This document shows positions 18,083 through 28,300 of a stretch of DNA of 64,000 nt, piece by piece. This DNA is from Pontixanthobacter aestiaquae (GTDB lineage: Bacteria > Pseudomonadota > Alphaproteobacteria > Sphingomonadales > Sphingomonadaceae), in contig NZ_WTYZ01000001.1 in NCBI RefSeq assembly GCF_009827455.1, positions 930,001 through 994,000 of the forward strand, read 5' to 3'. Made by a program: the position numbers and the translations under genes. Below the pieces are notes generated by a model that was not told the origin of the DNA, searched no databases, and worked only from the letters and a program-made list of their open reading frames with translations. The stretch's first letter is position 1. Every line of letters starts with the position of its first letter.

Positions 18083-19671
18083 CGCTTCAAATCCTCGATC
18101 ATCAATCCTGCCGTCGCCTTAGCACTGCCTACCACACCGGGAATACCTGCGCCGGGATGTGTGCCAGCGCCGGTCAGGTAGAAATTGTCGATCACATCAT
18201 CGCGGTTGTGGCCGCGCAAATAGGCGCTTTGCCACAATACCGGCTCGAGGCTGAAGGCGCTGCCCAGGTGCGCGTTCAGATCCTGCTCGAAATCCTTGGG
18301 CGCATAGTGGAACTTGGTCACGATCCGGTCATGGATATCGGGGATCAGGCGGCGGCCCACCTCATCCAAGATGCGTTTTTCGAGGATGGGGCCAATCTCG
18401 TCCCAATCGACCGCCAGCTTGCCCATATGGGCAACCGGTACGAGCGCGTAAAAAGTGCTTTTGCCTTTGGGGGCCATACTCGGATCGGTAACCGTTGGAT
18501 GGTGCAAATAGATGCTGAAATCCTGCGGCAGCACGCCGTGATCGTAAATATCGTCGAGCAGGCCCTTATAACGCGGGCCGAACAGGATCATGTGATGCGG
18601 GATGCCGGGCCATGTGCCTTCCAGCCCGAAATGAACCACGAACAGGCCGGGGCTGTAGCTTTTGCGTGCGAGTTTCTTAGCGTTGTCTTTTCCGCGTTTG
18701 CTGCCTGACAGCAGGTCGCGATAGGAATGCATGATGTCGGCATTGCTGGCGACCGCGTCGAAGCGCTGTTTAAAACCGCTTTTGGTCTCAACTTCGGTGG
18801 CTTTGTTGCCAATCGTGTGGATCTGGACCACCGGATCGCCCACCATCATGGTTCCGCCGAGCCGTTCGAAGTGACGGATCATGCCTGCGATCAGGCGGTT
18901 GGTGCCTCCGCGCGTCCACCACACGCCGCCGTCTTTCTCCAGCTTGTGGATCAGCGTGTAGATCGCACTGGTTTTGAACGGATTGCCGCCCACCAGCAGA
19001 GTGTGGAAGCTGAGCGCCTCGCGTAGCTTCTCGCTCTTCACGAAGCTCGAAATCATCGAATAAACGCTGCGCCATGCCTGTTTTTTGATCAACGCCGGGG
19101 CCGCTTTGAGCATCGACTTGAAATCGAGAAACGGGACAGTGCCCAGCTTGACGTAGCCTTCCTCATAGACGCCTGCCGAATATTCCAAGAAACGGCGATA
19201 GCCCTCGACATCTTCCGGATCGAGCTTGGCGATCTCGGCGTTCAATTCCTCTTCGACATTAGAATAATCGAAATTGTGTCCGTCAGGCCAGTTGAGCCGG
19301 TAGAAGGGATGAACCTTCATTAGCTCGACATCTTCTTTCATGTCGTGGCCGGTGAGTTCCCACAATTCTTCAAGGCACGGCGGATCGGTAACAACGGTTG
19401 GTCCGCCATCGAAAGTGAAGCCATCTTTTTCCCAGAAATACGCACGGCCACCGGGCTTGTCGCGCGCTTCGATCACCGTTGTCTGAATGCCTGCAGATTG
19501 CAGGCGAATAGCGAGCGCCATGCCGCCGAAGCCGGAACCGACAACGCAGGCGGATTTACCCGTGTTCGCACCCGTCTGCGCGACGGCACCCCCGGTTGCG
19601 GGCACAACACCGATATCCAGCTCAGGGGCGTTGGTGCCGGTATTCGTGTCTGTGACGGTGGTCCCGCTCAT
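18079..19671 (-). CDS. crtI: Phytoene desaturase
   Basis: A 530-residue FAD-dependent carotenoid desaturase converting phytoene to lycopene. After an unusual Thr/Gly/Ala-rich N-terminal extension of about 40 residues comes the dinucleotide fold ACVVGSGFGGMALAIRLQSA, then EARDKPGGRAYFWEKDGFTF and DGGPTVVTDP. The C-terminal GAGTHPGAGIPGVVGSAKAT is the bacterial CrtI signature. Its start follows the crtY stop directly (TAGATG), and its stop is coupled to the next gene by GTGA. Product length is about 30 residues above usual because of the extension. Confidence 0.95.
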   Translation of the reverse strand: MSGTTVTDTNTGTNAPELDIGVVPATGGAVAQTGANTGKSACVVGSGFGGMALAIRLQSAGIQTTVIEARDKPGGRAYFWEKDGFTFDGGPTVVTDPPCLEELWELTGHDMKEDVELMKVHPFYRLNWPDGHNFDYSNVEEELNAEIAKLDPEDVEGYRRFLEYSAGVYEEGYVKLGTVPFLDFKSMLKAAPALIKKQAWRSVYSMISSFVKSEKLREALSFHTLLVGGNPFKTSAIYTLIHKLEKDGGVWWTRGGTNRLIAGMIRHFERLGGTMMVGDPVVQIHTIGNKATEVETKSGFKQRFDAVASNADIMHSYRDLLSGSKRGKDNAKKLARKSYSPGLFVVHFGLEGTWPGIPHHMILFGPRYKGLLDDIYDHGVLPQDFSIYLHHPTVTDPSMAPKGKSTFYALVPVAHMGKLAVDWDEIGPILEKRILDEVGRRLIPDIHDRIVTKFHYAPKDFEQDLNAHLGSAFSLEPVLWQSAYLRGHNRDDVIDNFYLTGAGTHPGAGIPGVVGSAKATAGLMIEDLKR

Positions 19672-20901
19672 CTAATTGTTCTCCTTACGCGCAGCCAATG
19701 GCGCGCCTTTGCCGGTCAGAGCCGCAATGGCTCTGATGACAGATACGGGCGGCTTGCCAATAAGGACGCGTGCTTTGTCCCCGAGGCGTGAATTTCCTGC
19801 GTAAAATCGTTCAACCAGCGATTCCGACAGCCGGTAGAAATGCTCGAATATCTTGTAGCGTTTGGCCGGTTCTGCCGCGCCAAAGAGCATAGCGCCAAGC
19901 TTGCGGTAGAATTTCGTGCGCTTCCAATGCCGGCGAGCGCGGGTTTCAAGCAAGGCTGCCAATTGATCGCCGGGTAGCAGCGCGTCTTCGGCGATTGCGA
20001 GCGCGTTCTCGACTGCGAAGGGTAGGGTATAGCTGCTGAGCGGATGCACGAAGCCGCCGCGTGCACCCGCGATGCTGACGCCTTCGATTTCCTGATCCGC
20101 CTGATAGGCGCGAAAATCGCCGCCGGTGATGACCGGAAGAATACCCGATTCTCCGCCCAGAATGTCGCCATCCCACCCGTGCTTCGCGCAATATTGATCG
20201 AGGCGGCCGGACAAGGCGCTGCGGTCCAGAACCGGATCATCGGCGTAATAGGTATCCTCGACAAACAGCTCGTTGACGCCAAGCGGCAGGACATAGACAA
20301 ACCGGTAAGCACCCGCGCCATCATAAGGCGCGAGTTGTTCGACCGTTGCATCCATGATGATCGGCCGCTCGACCCCATGCGGTTGGTGCGTGCGTGTGCG
20401 GCGCCCCATGAAGATTTGCCAGCCGCCCGTAAATTGCTCGCCCGGTTCGGAGCTGCGACAATCGATGACCGTACGCGCGGAAATGCGCTGTCCGTTTTCC
20501 AGCGTCACGCCTTTGCCGTCCAGCGCAGCAACCGGGCGATTGGTCATAATTGCCTGATTGCCCATTTCGCGGCGCAATGCGGCGTCAAAATCGCTCGAAG
20601 TCAGCGAGCGATAGGTGGAGCTCAGTTTCCGGCGGTATGCTGGAAAACGGACCTCATACCCGCTCCACTCGGCTTTGCGGAATGGTGCCATCAAATCGGT
20701 GCCATCTGCGTCCAGATCGCTGTCGAACCAGCTCCACCTATGATTGCCGCCCAGCGTCTCACCCGCTTCGATCAGCGCGATTTGCATCTCCGGATGCCGC
20801 CGCCGCAGCGCCAGTGCGATCAGCCCACCAGCAAGCCCGCCGCCGACGATGGCGACTTCGGTTCTGCTTTCGGCTGAAGATGTCTGCGCACGCCCGGTCA
20901 T
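19672..20901 (-). CDS. crtY: Lycopene beta-cyclase
   Basis: A 409-residue CrtY-type cyclase forming beta-ionone rings on lycopene. It has VAIVGGGLAGGLIALALRRR (FAD/NAD-binding) near residue 17, GGNHRWSWFDSD, YVLPLGVNELFVEDTYYAD (the LPL.....EDT element of cyclases) and ARGGFVHPLSSYTLPFAVENA. It is the first gene of the minus-strand carotenoid run. Its TAG stop abuts the crtI ATG. No ketolase or hydroxylase gene is in the window, so the end product cannot be given beyond beta-carotene. Confidence 0.94.
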   Translation of the reverse strand: MTGRAQTSSAESRTEVAIVGGGLAGGLIALALRRRHPEMQIALIEAGETLGGNHRWSWFDSDLDADGTDLMAPFRKAEWSGYEVRFPAYRRKLSSTYRSLTSSDFDAALRREMGNQAIMTNRPVAALDGKGVTLENGQRISARTVIDCRSSEPGEQFTGGWQIFMGRRTRTHQPHGVERPIIMDATVEQLAPYDGAGAYRFVYVLPLGVNELFVEDTYYADDPVLDRSALSGRLDQYCAKHGWDGDILGGESGILPVITGGDFRAYQADQEIEGVSIAGARGGFVHPLSSYTLPFAVENALAIAEDALLPGDQLAALLETRARRHWKRTKFYRKLGAMLFGAAEPAKRYKIFEHFYRLSESLVERFYAGNSRLGDKARVLIGKPPVSVIRAIAALTGKGAPLAARKENN

Positions 20902-20977
20902 TGTCAGATTGCCCTAGGGCGCAACCGCTTTGTGAGCAATTGCCTTGCGCAACAAAATCGCTGTGGCACAAAGCGGT

Positions 20978-21568
20978 ATGACACAGACCCTCGTCCCCCA
21001 TCGCCGGGCTACCATCGCTGCCATCGCTATTGTTGTCGTTACGCTTGCCGTGTTGTTCGCGATGAACCGCCCGCCGATCTGCGAATGCGGCTATGTCAGC
21101 CTGTGGTATGGTGACATTAATTCGTCGGGCAACAGCCAGCATCTGTCTGACTGGTACACGCCGAGCCATATCATCCATGGCATGCTGTTTTACGGATTGG
21201 GGTGGTTGCTATTCGTGAAGCTGGGACTTGGCGGCAAATCTGCCGCGCGCTGGAGCTTTACGCTCGCGATCGCACTTGAGGCGGCGTGGGAGATTGTCGA
21301 GAATACCCCGATGGTGATCGACCGATATCGCTCGGTCACGGTCAATTTCGGTTATGCGGGTGACAGTATTATCAATTCGTTGGCCGACCTGGGCTGGATG
21401 AGCTTGGGTTTTTACCTCGCTTTGAAATTGCCGGTTCGGGTCACCGTGGTGCTCGCCATCATCATGGAAATCCTTGCGGCAATGGTGGTGCGCGACAATC
21501 TGACGCTCAATGTGATTATGCTGCTTTGGCCATTTGAAGCGATCCGGGAATGGCAGGGCATGGGTTAA
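20978..21568 (+). CDS. DUF2585 (UPF0314) membrane protein
   Basis: A 196-residue protein with five to six hydrophobic segments. ICECGYVSLWYGDINSSGNS, SDWYTPSHIIHGMLFYGL, EAAWEIVENTP and DSIINSLADLGWMSLGF match the UPF0314/DUF2585 family of Alphaproteobacteria. Conserved His and Glu residues in the membrane suggest an enzyme or transporter but the role is unknown. ATG 20978 was preferred over an upstream in-frame start at 20945. The gene is divergent from crtY with 76 bp between the starts. Confidence 0.85.
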   Translation: MTQTLVPHRRATIAAIAIVVVTLAVLFAMNRPPICECGYVSLWYGDINSSGNSQHLSDWYTPSHIIHGMLFYGLGWLLFVKLGLGGKSAARWSFTLAIALEAAWEIVENTPMVIDRYRSVTVNFGYAGDSIINSLADLGWMSLGFYLALKLPVRVTVVLAIIMEILAAMVVRDNLTLNVIMLLWPFEAIREWQGMG

Positions 21569-21630
21569 TTGCTGCACGGCAGGAACAGCGGACCTCCTGC
21601 ACCGTTGTAGAGTTGAAACAGAGGTTTAAA

Positions 21631-22533
21631 ATGACACATAGAATTCTCACCGGGCTGGCATCCAGCGCACTCGCTCTTATCGCAGTGCCCGCTTCGGCGC
21701 AGACCAGTGAGGCGCCTGTTGGCCCTCCGGTTGGACCGCCTGAAGGCGTTGAAGCGGGACCAGGCGGGCCGCCGGATTCCGTATTTGACGACACATGGAT
21801 CAATATTGGTTTCGGTGTCGCCTATAGCCCCAGCTACACCGGGTCGGACGACTATGTGTTCAATCCGCTCCCCGTTGTACAGGGCAGCGTAGCTGGCGTC
21901 GATATCAGCCCGCGTCCCGCTGGTTTGGCGCTCGATTTTATTCCCGACACCGATGATGGCCCGAACATTACGTTCGGTCCTGCAATTCGGTTGCGCAACG
22001 ATCGCGCCGACCAGATCGAAGATCCGGTTGTGGAATTGGCGGGCGAATTGGACCGTGCGGTCGAAGTAGGCGCAGCGACCGGAATCAGCTTCCCGAAATT
22101 GCTCAACCCGTTCGATAGTTTGACCATGGGTGCCGATATCCGCTGGGATGTCGCGGGCGCGCATGGCGGAATGGTGATCGATCCCAGCATAACCTATTCG
22201 ACGCCGGTCAATCGGGGAACATTTGTCTCGCTGTCGCTCGGCACCGAATATGCCAGCGATGATTTCGCCGATTATTATTACTCGGTGAACACGGCGCAAA
22301 GCGCTGCCAGCGGCCTCCCCCAATTCACTGCCGATGGCGGGTTCACCCGGGTTAGCGCGACCACGTTGGTCGGCGTCGACCTCGACGGCAATGCGCTTAA
22401 TGGTGGGCTCAACGCGGTTGTTATCGGCGGCTATTCGCGGTTGATCGATGATGCGAAGAACAATCCCTATACTGCGATACGCGGCACCGCAGATCAGTTC
22501 TTTGTCGGCGTCGGGCTTGGTTATACCTTTTAG
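21631..22533 (+). CDS. MipA/OmpV family outer-membrane protein
   Basis: A 300-residue protein with a signal peptide (MTHRILTGLASSALAL ... PASAQ), a Pro/Gly-rich spacer (VGPPVGPPEG) and a beta-barrel body. Features are NIGFGVAYSPSYTGSDDY, the usual opening of MipA/OmpV proteins, SFVFG-like strands, and a final GVGLGYTF ending in Phe as in outer-membrane barrels. Family members include the MltA-interacting protein scaffold; a specific function here is not shown. GAGG at 21621 serves as ribosome site for ATG 21631. The stop overlaps the convergent gene by 4 bases. Confidence 0.87.
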   Translation: MTHRILTGLASSALALIAVPASAQTSEAPVGPPVGPPEGVEAGPGGPPDSVFDDTWINIGFGVAYSPSYTGSDDYVFNPLPVVQGSVAGVDISPRPAGLALDFIPDTDDGPNITFGPAIRLRNDRADQIEDPVVELAGELDRAVEVGAATGISFPKLLNPFDSLTMGADIRWDVAGAHGGMVIDPSITYSTPVNRGTFVSLSLGTEYASDDFADYYYSVNTAQSAASGLPQFTADGGFTRVSATTLVGVDLDGNALNGGLNAVVIGGYSRLIDDAKNNPYTAIRGTADQFFVGVGLGYTF

Positions 22534-23039
22534 GACGAAAGCCTTTGCGCTCTCAGTTCGCGGCGCTGGCTTTGGCGGTCCATTTTCTCTCGCATCTCGC
22601 GAGTGATCGGTTGACCGGGTGAGAGCGGCAGCGTGCGCTGTCCATTCAGGTCGAGGCCGTAAATCAAGCCATCTTTGCCCAGCCACGCGATCGCCTGCAC
22701 TTGATCGCCGATTGTTGCGAGTGTCGCCTTCATACTCGACGAATCAAGCGTGATTAGCCATTCGTCATTAGCCGATTTGAAAGTAACTTCAGCAACGAGA
22801 TTGTCCTCGCCCGTCTGCCGCAGCAGACATGCGAACCCATGCTTCTCGCGGCCACCATTATAAACCGCCCAGCGCTTCAGTCGTAACCGTGAATGGTACA
22901 GGCTGGCCCAGATCAGGATGAGCCCGAACAGCGCGAGAATAATCCGCAGGAACAGGGGTGCTTCGCTGTCTATTTCCAGGAAACCGGCAGCAAAAGCAAC
23001 CAGCCCTATCCCCACAATCAAACCGAATATTCCGCGCAT
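22530..23039 (-). CDS. Small membrane-anchored protein of unknown function
   Basis: A 169-residue protein with two N-terminal hydrophobic helices (MRGIFGLIVGIGLVAFAAGF and LFLRIILALFGLILIWASLY). A soluble mainly beta domain follows (LVAEVTFKSANDEWLITLD ... QAIAWLGKDGLIYGLDLNG), and the tail is basic and charged. The topology suggests a membrane-tethered cytoplasmic or periplasmic domain. I do not recognise a family. The gene is convergent with the MipA gene, sharing 4 bases (TTAG), and lies about 50 bp downstream of the S9 peptidase gene on the same strand. Confidence 0.7.
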   Translation of the reverse strand: MRGIFGLIVGIGLVAFAAGFLEIDSEAPLFLRIILALFGLILIWASLYHSRLRLKRWAVYNGGREKHGFACLLRQTGEDNLVAEVTFKSANDEWLITLDSSSMKATLATIGDQVQAIAWLGKDGLIYGLDLNGQRTLPLSPGQPITREMREKMDRQSQRRELRAQRLSS

Positions 23040-23093
23040 GGCTCGCCTCCCGTTTTGCGGTCGGCGAGCCTGTTAGCGGATCAAGGTTAAGGT

Positions 23094-25160
23094 TTATTCC
23101 TCGTCGTCAGATGATGCCTCGGCACCTTTGGCGCCTTCAGCCAATTGCGGGCGGGGTCCGGGCATTTCTGCCTTGCGATCGCCAGTCTTCAGATAGGTGT
23201 CGAACCATTCCATCATCCGCAGATTATAGTCATAGCGCGCGGCAGCCATACGGTTGCCGTGGCCTTCACCGGGATACAACACCATACGTACCGGTGTGTC
23301 CGGCTTGCGAATTTTGATCGAGCGGTAGAGCTCGAAACTCTGGCCCGGATCGACGCGGGTATCTTCCTCACCATGCATGATCAGGATCGGGGTCTCGGCC
23401 TTGTCAACGTGGAAAATCGGAGAGACTTCCAGCATCGCCTGCCAATCATCCCATGGCCATTTAAGACTGTGGACGTTGTACATTTCGTAAGGGATGTCGC
23501 CCGTACCGAATTTGCTGATCTGGTTCGAAATCCCGACAAACATGACGGCTGCGGCATATTCTTCAGACAGAGCTGTTGCTCCCCACGCGGTCGCGTAACC
23601 GCCATAGGATCCGCCAGTGATGCCGACACGGTCTGCATCGGCAATGCCTTCAGCGACAAGGTGACGCTTGGCATCGACGATGTCATTGAACTCCTTACCG
23701 GCATAATCGCCTTGGTGCTGCTTGGCAAAAGCGACGCCATATCCGGTCGAACCGCGATAGTTGGGCAGGAACACAGCATAACCTTGGCCCGCTGCAACTT
23801 GGCCGGGGCCACCATAATTGGTCAGCCAGCCGTTCGATTCATGCGCTTCAGGACCGCCATGGACGTCCATGATAAGCGGAGCACCGCCAGCCGGAACACC
23901 GCCGACTGGTTTGATCAGAATGCCTTCGACTTCCTGACCGTCGCGCGCGGTGTATGTCACAATGCTCTGCTCGCCGAAGGTAATTTCGGACAGCCATGGA
24001 TTGTGCTCAGTCCAGCGTGTGAACTTGCCATCATCATAGGAAAACAGTTCGCTCGGGTGCTCGGCGGTACTGGCGCGGACAACAATTTTGTCTCCGCCAG
24101 CCTCAATGCCGGTAATTGCCAGATCGCCGCCTGGGATGGTCATGGTGGCAACGCCGCCGGGTTTTCCGATTTGAATGTAGCTGGACGCACCTGCGTGAAA
24201 CACCGTGGCAAGGTCGCCATTGGGCAGGAATTCCGCGTCGACAGCTGCATCGGTCGGGTCGGCTTCCGCACGGCGGAACTCGCCAGTAGCGACATCAACA
24301 ATATGCAGCGTCGTCGCCGCCGGGTCGTTCATATCGATACCGGCAATCAGCGATAGCTTGCTGCTGTCAGGCGAGAATTCGACATCACCAATCTTGCCCG
24401 GGGTTTCGACCACGGCGCTGACTTCACCCGTAATGAGATCAAGAATGTTAACCCGTTTGGATGTGTAGCTGTCATCGACCTGCGGGGTTGGCGCGGTTTC
24501 GATAATCGCAGTGGTTCCGTTTGGCGCAACCTGGAAGCTGGAGACGTAGCCAGGAACTTCCCACTCTTTTGGTTCTTTATCGACTGTGTCGCCAACCTTC
24601 GCCGAGAACAGGCGGGTCCAGCCCGCTTCCTCTTCATAGACTACAGAGTTGAACCCGGCTTTCTTTTGCGTGTCGCGCTGCTTATCGGTCGCGGCGCTCG
24701 CAAGCATATAAAGTGTACTGCTGTCCGGGCTCCATGTGTGGCTACGGACATTGGCATCGCCAACTTCGGCAAGCTTTACCTGCGTACCGCCATCGACAGG
24801 GATACCCCAAACCGCGCGGTATTTGTCGTCATCATGCTTCCATGTGAAACTGACCATCCGGCCATCGGGTGAGAATGTGATATTCGATGGATCGACATCC
24901 TTGGGCAAGAACATCCGCGAATTATTGGGGCCATAGGCGATGTTGAGCTCGCTCTGTGTCGAGCCATTATCTTCGCCTTCGGTGACATCTGGCGTGCTGT
25001 TGGTTGTGTACGCGACGCGGCTGCCATCCGGCGACACAGTGATTGCGCCAACACCTTCCAGTTTGGCGACATCTTCTGGGGTCATCGGGCGGGCCGATGC
25101 AGTCGCGGCGATGGATACCGAGCCAAGTAATGTGGCAGCGAGCAGAAGCTTGCGAGTCAT
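23094..25160 (-). CDS. S9 family (prolyl-oligopeptidase-like) peptidase, exported
   Basis: A 688-residue exported serine peptidase. The signal peptide ends ATASARP. A seven-bladed WD/PD40-like propeller (SPDGSRVAYTT, SPDGRMVSFTWKHDD, SPDSSTLYML ...) occupies roughly residues 30-400. The alpha/beta-hydrolase domain carries the nucleophile in GITGGSYGGYATAW (Ser518), an Asp in EEDTRVDPGQ and the His in PGEGHGNR. This is the DPP/acylaminoacyl-peptidase layout of family S9, acting on short peptides. A LacI-type palindrome lies 64 bp upstream. The TonB receptor and LysR genes nearby suggest use of peptides as nutrient. Confidence 0.93.
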   Translation of the reverse strand: MTRKLLLAATLLGSVSIAATASARPMTPEDVAKLEGVGAITVSPDGSRVAYTTNSTPDVTEGEDNGSTQSELNIAYGPNNSRMFLPKDVDPSNITFSPDGRMVSFTWKHDDDKYRAVWGIPVDGGTQVKLAEVGDANVRSHTWSPDSSTLYMLASAATDKQRDTQKKAGFNSVVYEEEAGWTRLFSAKVGDTVDKEPKEWEVPGYVSSFQVAPNGTTAIIETAPTPQVDDSYTSKRVNILDLITGEVSAVVETPGKIGDVEFSPDSSKLSLIAGIDMNDPAATTLHIVDVATGEFRRAEADPTDAAVDAEFLPNGDLATVFHAGASSYIQIGKPGGVATMTIPGGDLAITGIEAGGDKIVVRASTAEHPSELFSYDDGKFTRWTEHNPWLSEITFGEQSIVTYTARDGQEVEGILIKPVGGVPAGGAPLIMDVHGGPEAHESNGWLTNYGGPGQVAAGQGYAVFLPNYRGSTGYGVAFAKQHQGDYAGKEFNDIVDAKRHLVAEGIADADRVGITGGSYGGYATAWGATALSEEYAAAVMFVGISNQISKFGTGDIPYEMYNVHSLKWPWDDWQAMLEVSPIFHVDKAETPILIMHGEEDTRVDPGQSFELYRSIKIRKPDTPVRMVLYPGEGHGNRMAAARYDYNLRMMEWFDTYLKTGDRKAEMPGPRPQLAEGAKGAEASSDDEE

Positions 25161-25209
25161 TATGAAATTTTCCTCTCGTGACGAACTGTTATAGCAACGC
25201 TCAATATCG

Positions 25210-25252
25210 CAAGTGGTTTCCGATGCAACCGGTTACACGACAAGTGGTTTCC
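25210..25252 (-). promoter_or_regulatory. LacI-type palindrome between direct repeats upstream of S9 peptidase gene
   Basis: TGCAACCGGTTACA (25224-25237) is a near-perfect palindrome with the central CG of LacI/GalR-family operators. It is bracketed by two exact 12-bp direct repeats, CAAGTGGTTTCC, at 25210-25221 and 25241-25252. On the minus strand a TATAAC -10-like element lies between this block and the peptidase start. No LacI-family gene is in the window. Confidence 0.45.
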
Positions 25253-25282
25253 TGCAGCGGCGCGATTGCAGATGAGAAAGCA

Positions 25283-25314
25283 GCAGGGGCAACGGAAGGC
25301 GCCGTTACCCCTGC
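25283..25314 (-). terminator. Terminator-like hairpin after the TonB receptor gene
   Basis: The arms 25283-25295 and 25302-25314 form a 13-bp stem with one G-T wobble and a 6-base loop, beginning 20 bases after the receptor stop on the minus strand. Only a short T-rich stretch follows, so termination may be partial. It separates the receptor from the S9 peptidase gene. Confidence 0.6.
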
Positions 25315-25333
25315 AAAGACGCCATCCGCAACC

Positions 25334-28300
25334 CTAGTAGCGCACTCGAACGCCTGCGTAGAATTCACGACCGGCGGGATCGTTCAGGCTGCTGACGATA
25401 TTCAGCGAACTGCCATTGTCGAGCCCGGTCGGAACGAACGGCCCGTAGTCGTCGAACAAGTTGTTCACCCCGCCAAAAATCCTGAGATTGTCATTCGGCC
25501 CGAAGTCGTAAGCCGCATAGATGCGATGATAATCCTGTCCACTGACCCGATAATAGCGGTCGTCGGTCGGATTGGGATCGCTCTCGATGTCGTCGACACC
25601 GCCGCCTTGGTACGTCATCGTGTAAGAGAGGCGGAAGCCCCCCGTACGATATCCTACCCGCAAACGGAATTCGTCGTTCGGGCTACCAATTTCGCCGAGC
25701 GGCGATGTGGTTATGATCGTCCCACCAATGCCTTCGAATGTGACTTCCTGCTTGAAATAGTGGCTATAGCGCATGTCCACATCGAACCGGCCCGGGATGA
25801 ACCCTGGCTCAAATCGATAGAGCAGCTGTGCGTCGAGACCCTCCACGAGTTCCTCGTTGAGGTTCTCCTGGAAATTGATCACTTCGGTAACCGCGCCATC
25901 GGCGGGGTTGCGCGTGATCACGTCGCAGAATCTGTTATTGGGATAGTCGGCTGCGGAATAGCACAGATCGACAGTGTTTTGTGTGCTGATCGAGGTAATC
26001 GCATCGCTGATCTCAATCCGATAATAATCGAGCGCCACGGTCAGGCCGGGAATGAAATCCGGTGTAAACACAAGGCCTGCCGTGAAAGTGTCGGCGGTTT
26101 CTTCCTTCACGTTGGGATTACCGGCATTGGGACCCTGCACCGATCCCGGACCATCAAAACCGATCACTTGTCCAGTGTCAGGATCGATGTTTGCCGGATC
26201 TGCGAAAAAGGCCTGAATGCCAGGTTCTGCGAGACAGTTTTCCGCGACGATCTTCAGATCGGCATTCTCGCCGCCCGTTCCCGACAAGGTTCTCAGTCCC
26301 GTCTTATCAGGTAGCAAGCCTTCACACGGATCGGTAAGGCCGTCCGCATCCGGGCGGGGCGGAGAGAAGATTTCCGTCAAGTTTGGTGCGCGCTGTGCAC
26401 GGGCATATTGACCGCGCAGTCGCAGCCAGTCCGTAGGGCGGAAACTGAGGCCCGCATTGTAACTGAAGATCGTGCCAATTGTGTTGTAATCTGCGATCCG
26501 GCCCGCAAGCTGCAGATTAAGCATATTGTCGATCAATGGAACTTCGAGTTCGCCGAAGATCTCCTTGACCTTGTAGCTCACATCGACGCTCGGGAAGGTG
26601 GCGAGGCTGGTCTGGTCGAAGTCGATATCCGGAGCAAAGCCCGGCGTATCACGCGTCGCGCCATCGTTAAGATCGCGCACACCGTTGATGCCGGCGAAAT
26701 CATCACCATCGGGATCACCGAAGGTTTCTTGGCCCTCATAACGATATTCCACTCCGAGCACAGCCTTGACCGGCCCGGCCCAGATATCGAAAAGGTCTCC
26801 GCGCACAAATGCGCCTGTGCTGAACTGGGTGCGCGTTTGTGACGCTCTACCGATATAGCGGATATAGTCGGCCGCAGCTTGGGACACCGTCCCTTCGCCA
26901 AAAATGTTCAGCGGCACACAGCCTTCTGCTCTGGCCGCCGCCCGTGCACATTGGACTGTCCCGCCAGCTAAGACCTCAACGTTCAAGGCATCTTGCGCCC
27001 TACGCATATTATATTCGCCGGTGTTGACTTGGTCCTGACGGAATTTGCCGTAGGTCGCATAGGCTTCATATTGGAAGTTCGGACCCAGTTCGCCGGTGAT
27101 GTCGGCCATCAACCGGTAGGTTTCACGATCGTTGAGCCGCTGTTGTTGGCCCAGTTCGACCAAACGGCGGTCATAATCGACAGAGCCTGACCGGGTTTCT
27201 TCGACTTCGGGCGGAATGAAGGGGTGATCGGCCGCAATATTCCCGATCTGCCCGGCATTCGGCCCAAAAGTATCGCTGTGGTTGAGCGTTTCAAAACCAC
27301 CGAAAGTGTTCGATGATATGAAGTTGTACAGGCCCAGCACCGAAACTTCGAATGCAGGCGAGAACTCGTAGGTCAGATTTGCGCCAACATTGAAGATTTC
27401 GCGTGCGCCCAGCAGGCTTAGCCCGGGACGGAAATTGTAACCGTCGAAATCGGCAAGAAAATCCTGCGAGCCGGTTCGGTCGTCTGGTTGCAGCGAGCGG
27501 TCATTGAACCAGCGGCCGTCCTTGAACCATGCATCGGTATTCTCGAACACGCCGCCAGGTGTGCTCTGACTGAAAGACCCGAGCAGGCAATGCTTGTCTT
27601 CATTGGCCGGATCGCAGCCGGGCTGGTTGATCTCGTCGGCGAAACTGTTCGCACTGTTGTTGAGCGGATCGTCGAATTCCAGCCCCAGGATCGACTCCGG
27701 GCGGGTGGCGTCGGCGCGGATCGCGTTCACATCGCGGTAGCTTCCCGAAAGCAGGACGTAGCCGCGATCATCGGCAAACCGCTGCGCGGCTGTGAACCCG
27801 ACGCGGAAATCCTCACCGCCGCTTGCCTCAGGAGCCATATAGCGACCATTGAACTCGAAACCTTCGAAGCTGTCTTCAAGGATAAAGTTCACGACTCCTG
27901 CAATAGCGTCAGAGCCGTAAATCGCAGAAAAGCCGCCGCTGACAACATCGACCCGTTTCAACAACCCTTCCGGTATGGTTGAAAGGCTCACGCGATCCGA
28001 GTTGCCCGAGTTGGACACAGCACGTTTGCCGTTAATCAGGGCCAATGTACGATCATCACCGAGGCGGCGCAGACTGATGGTCGATAGCCCGCTTGTCTGG
28101 ATCAGATTGTTGCTGCTTTGCGGCGAAATAGAGGGAGAAACGCCCGGAAGCTCCACCAACGCTTCTTGCAGGTCGACTGTGCCTGTTTCCTGAATATCGT
28201 CAGCGCTGAGTACCTGAAGCGGGACCGATGAGTTTTCGATGGGCCGTTCGATGCGAGAGCCGGTCACAATGATCGGGTCGTTATCCGATGCCCCGGTTTG

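Noticed and set aside
21565..22686. 373-residue minus-strand frame over the MipA gene
   Set aside because: Antisense to a clear outer-membrane protein gene; its composition is random-like and it has no family features.
23145..24356. 403-residue plus-strand frame over the S9 peptidase gene
   Set aside because: Antisense shadow of a well-supported peptidase, without a ribosome site or recognisable motif.
25178..26314. 378-residue plus-strand frame opposite the second TonB receptor
   Set aside because: Antisense shadow of the receptor barrel; it also crosses the terminator hairpin.
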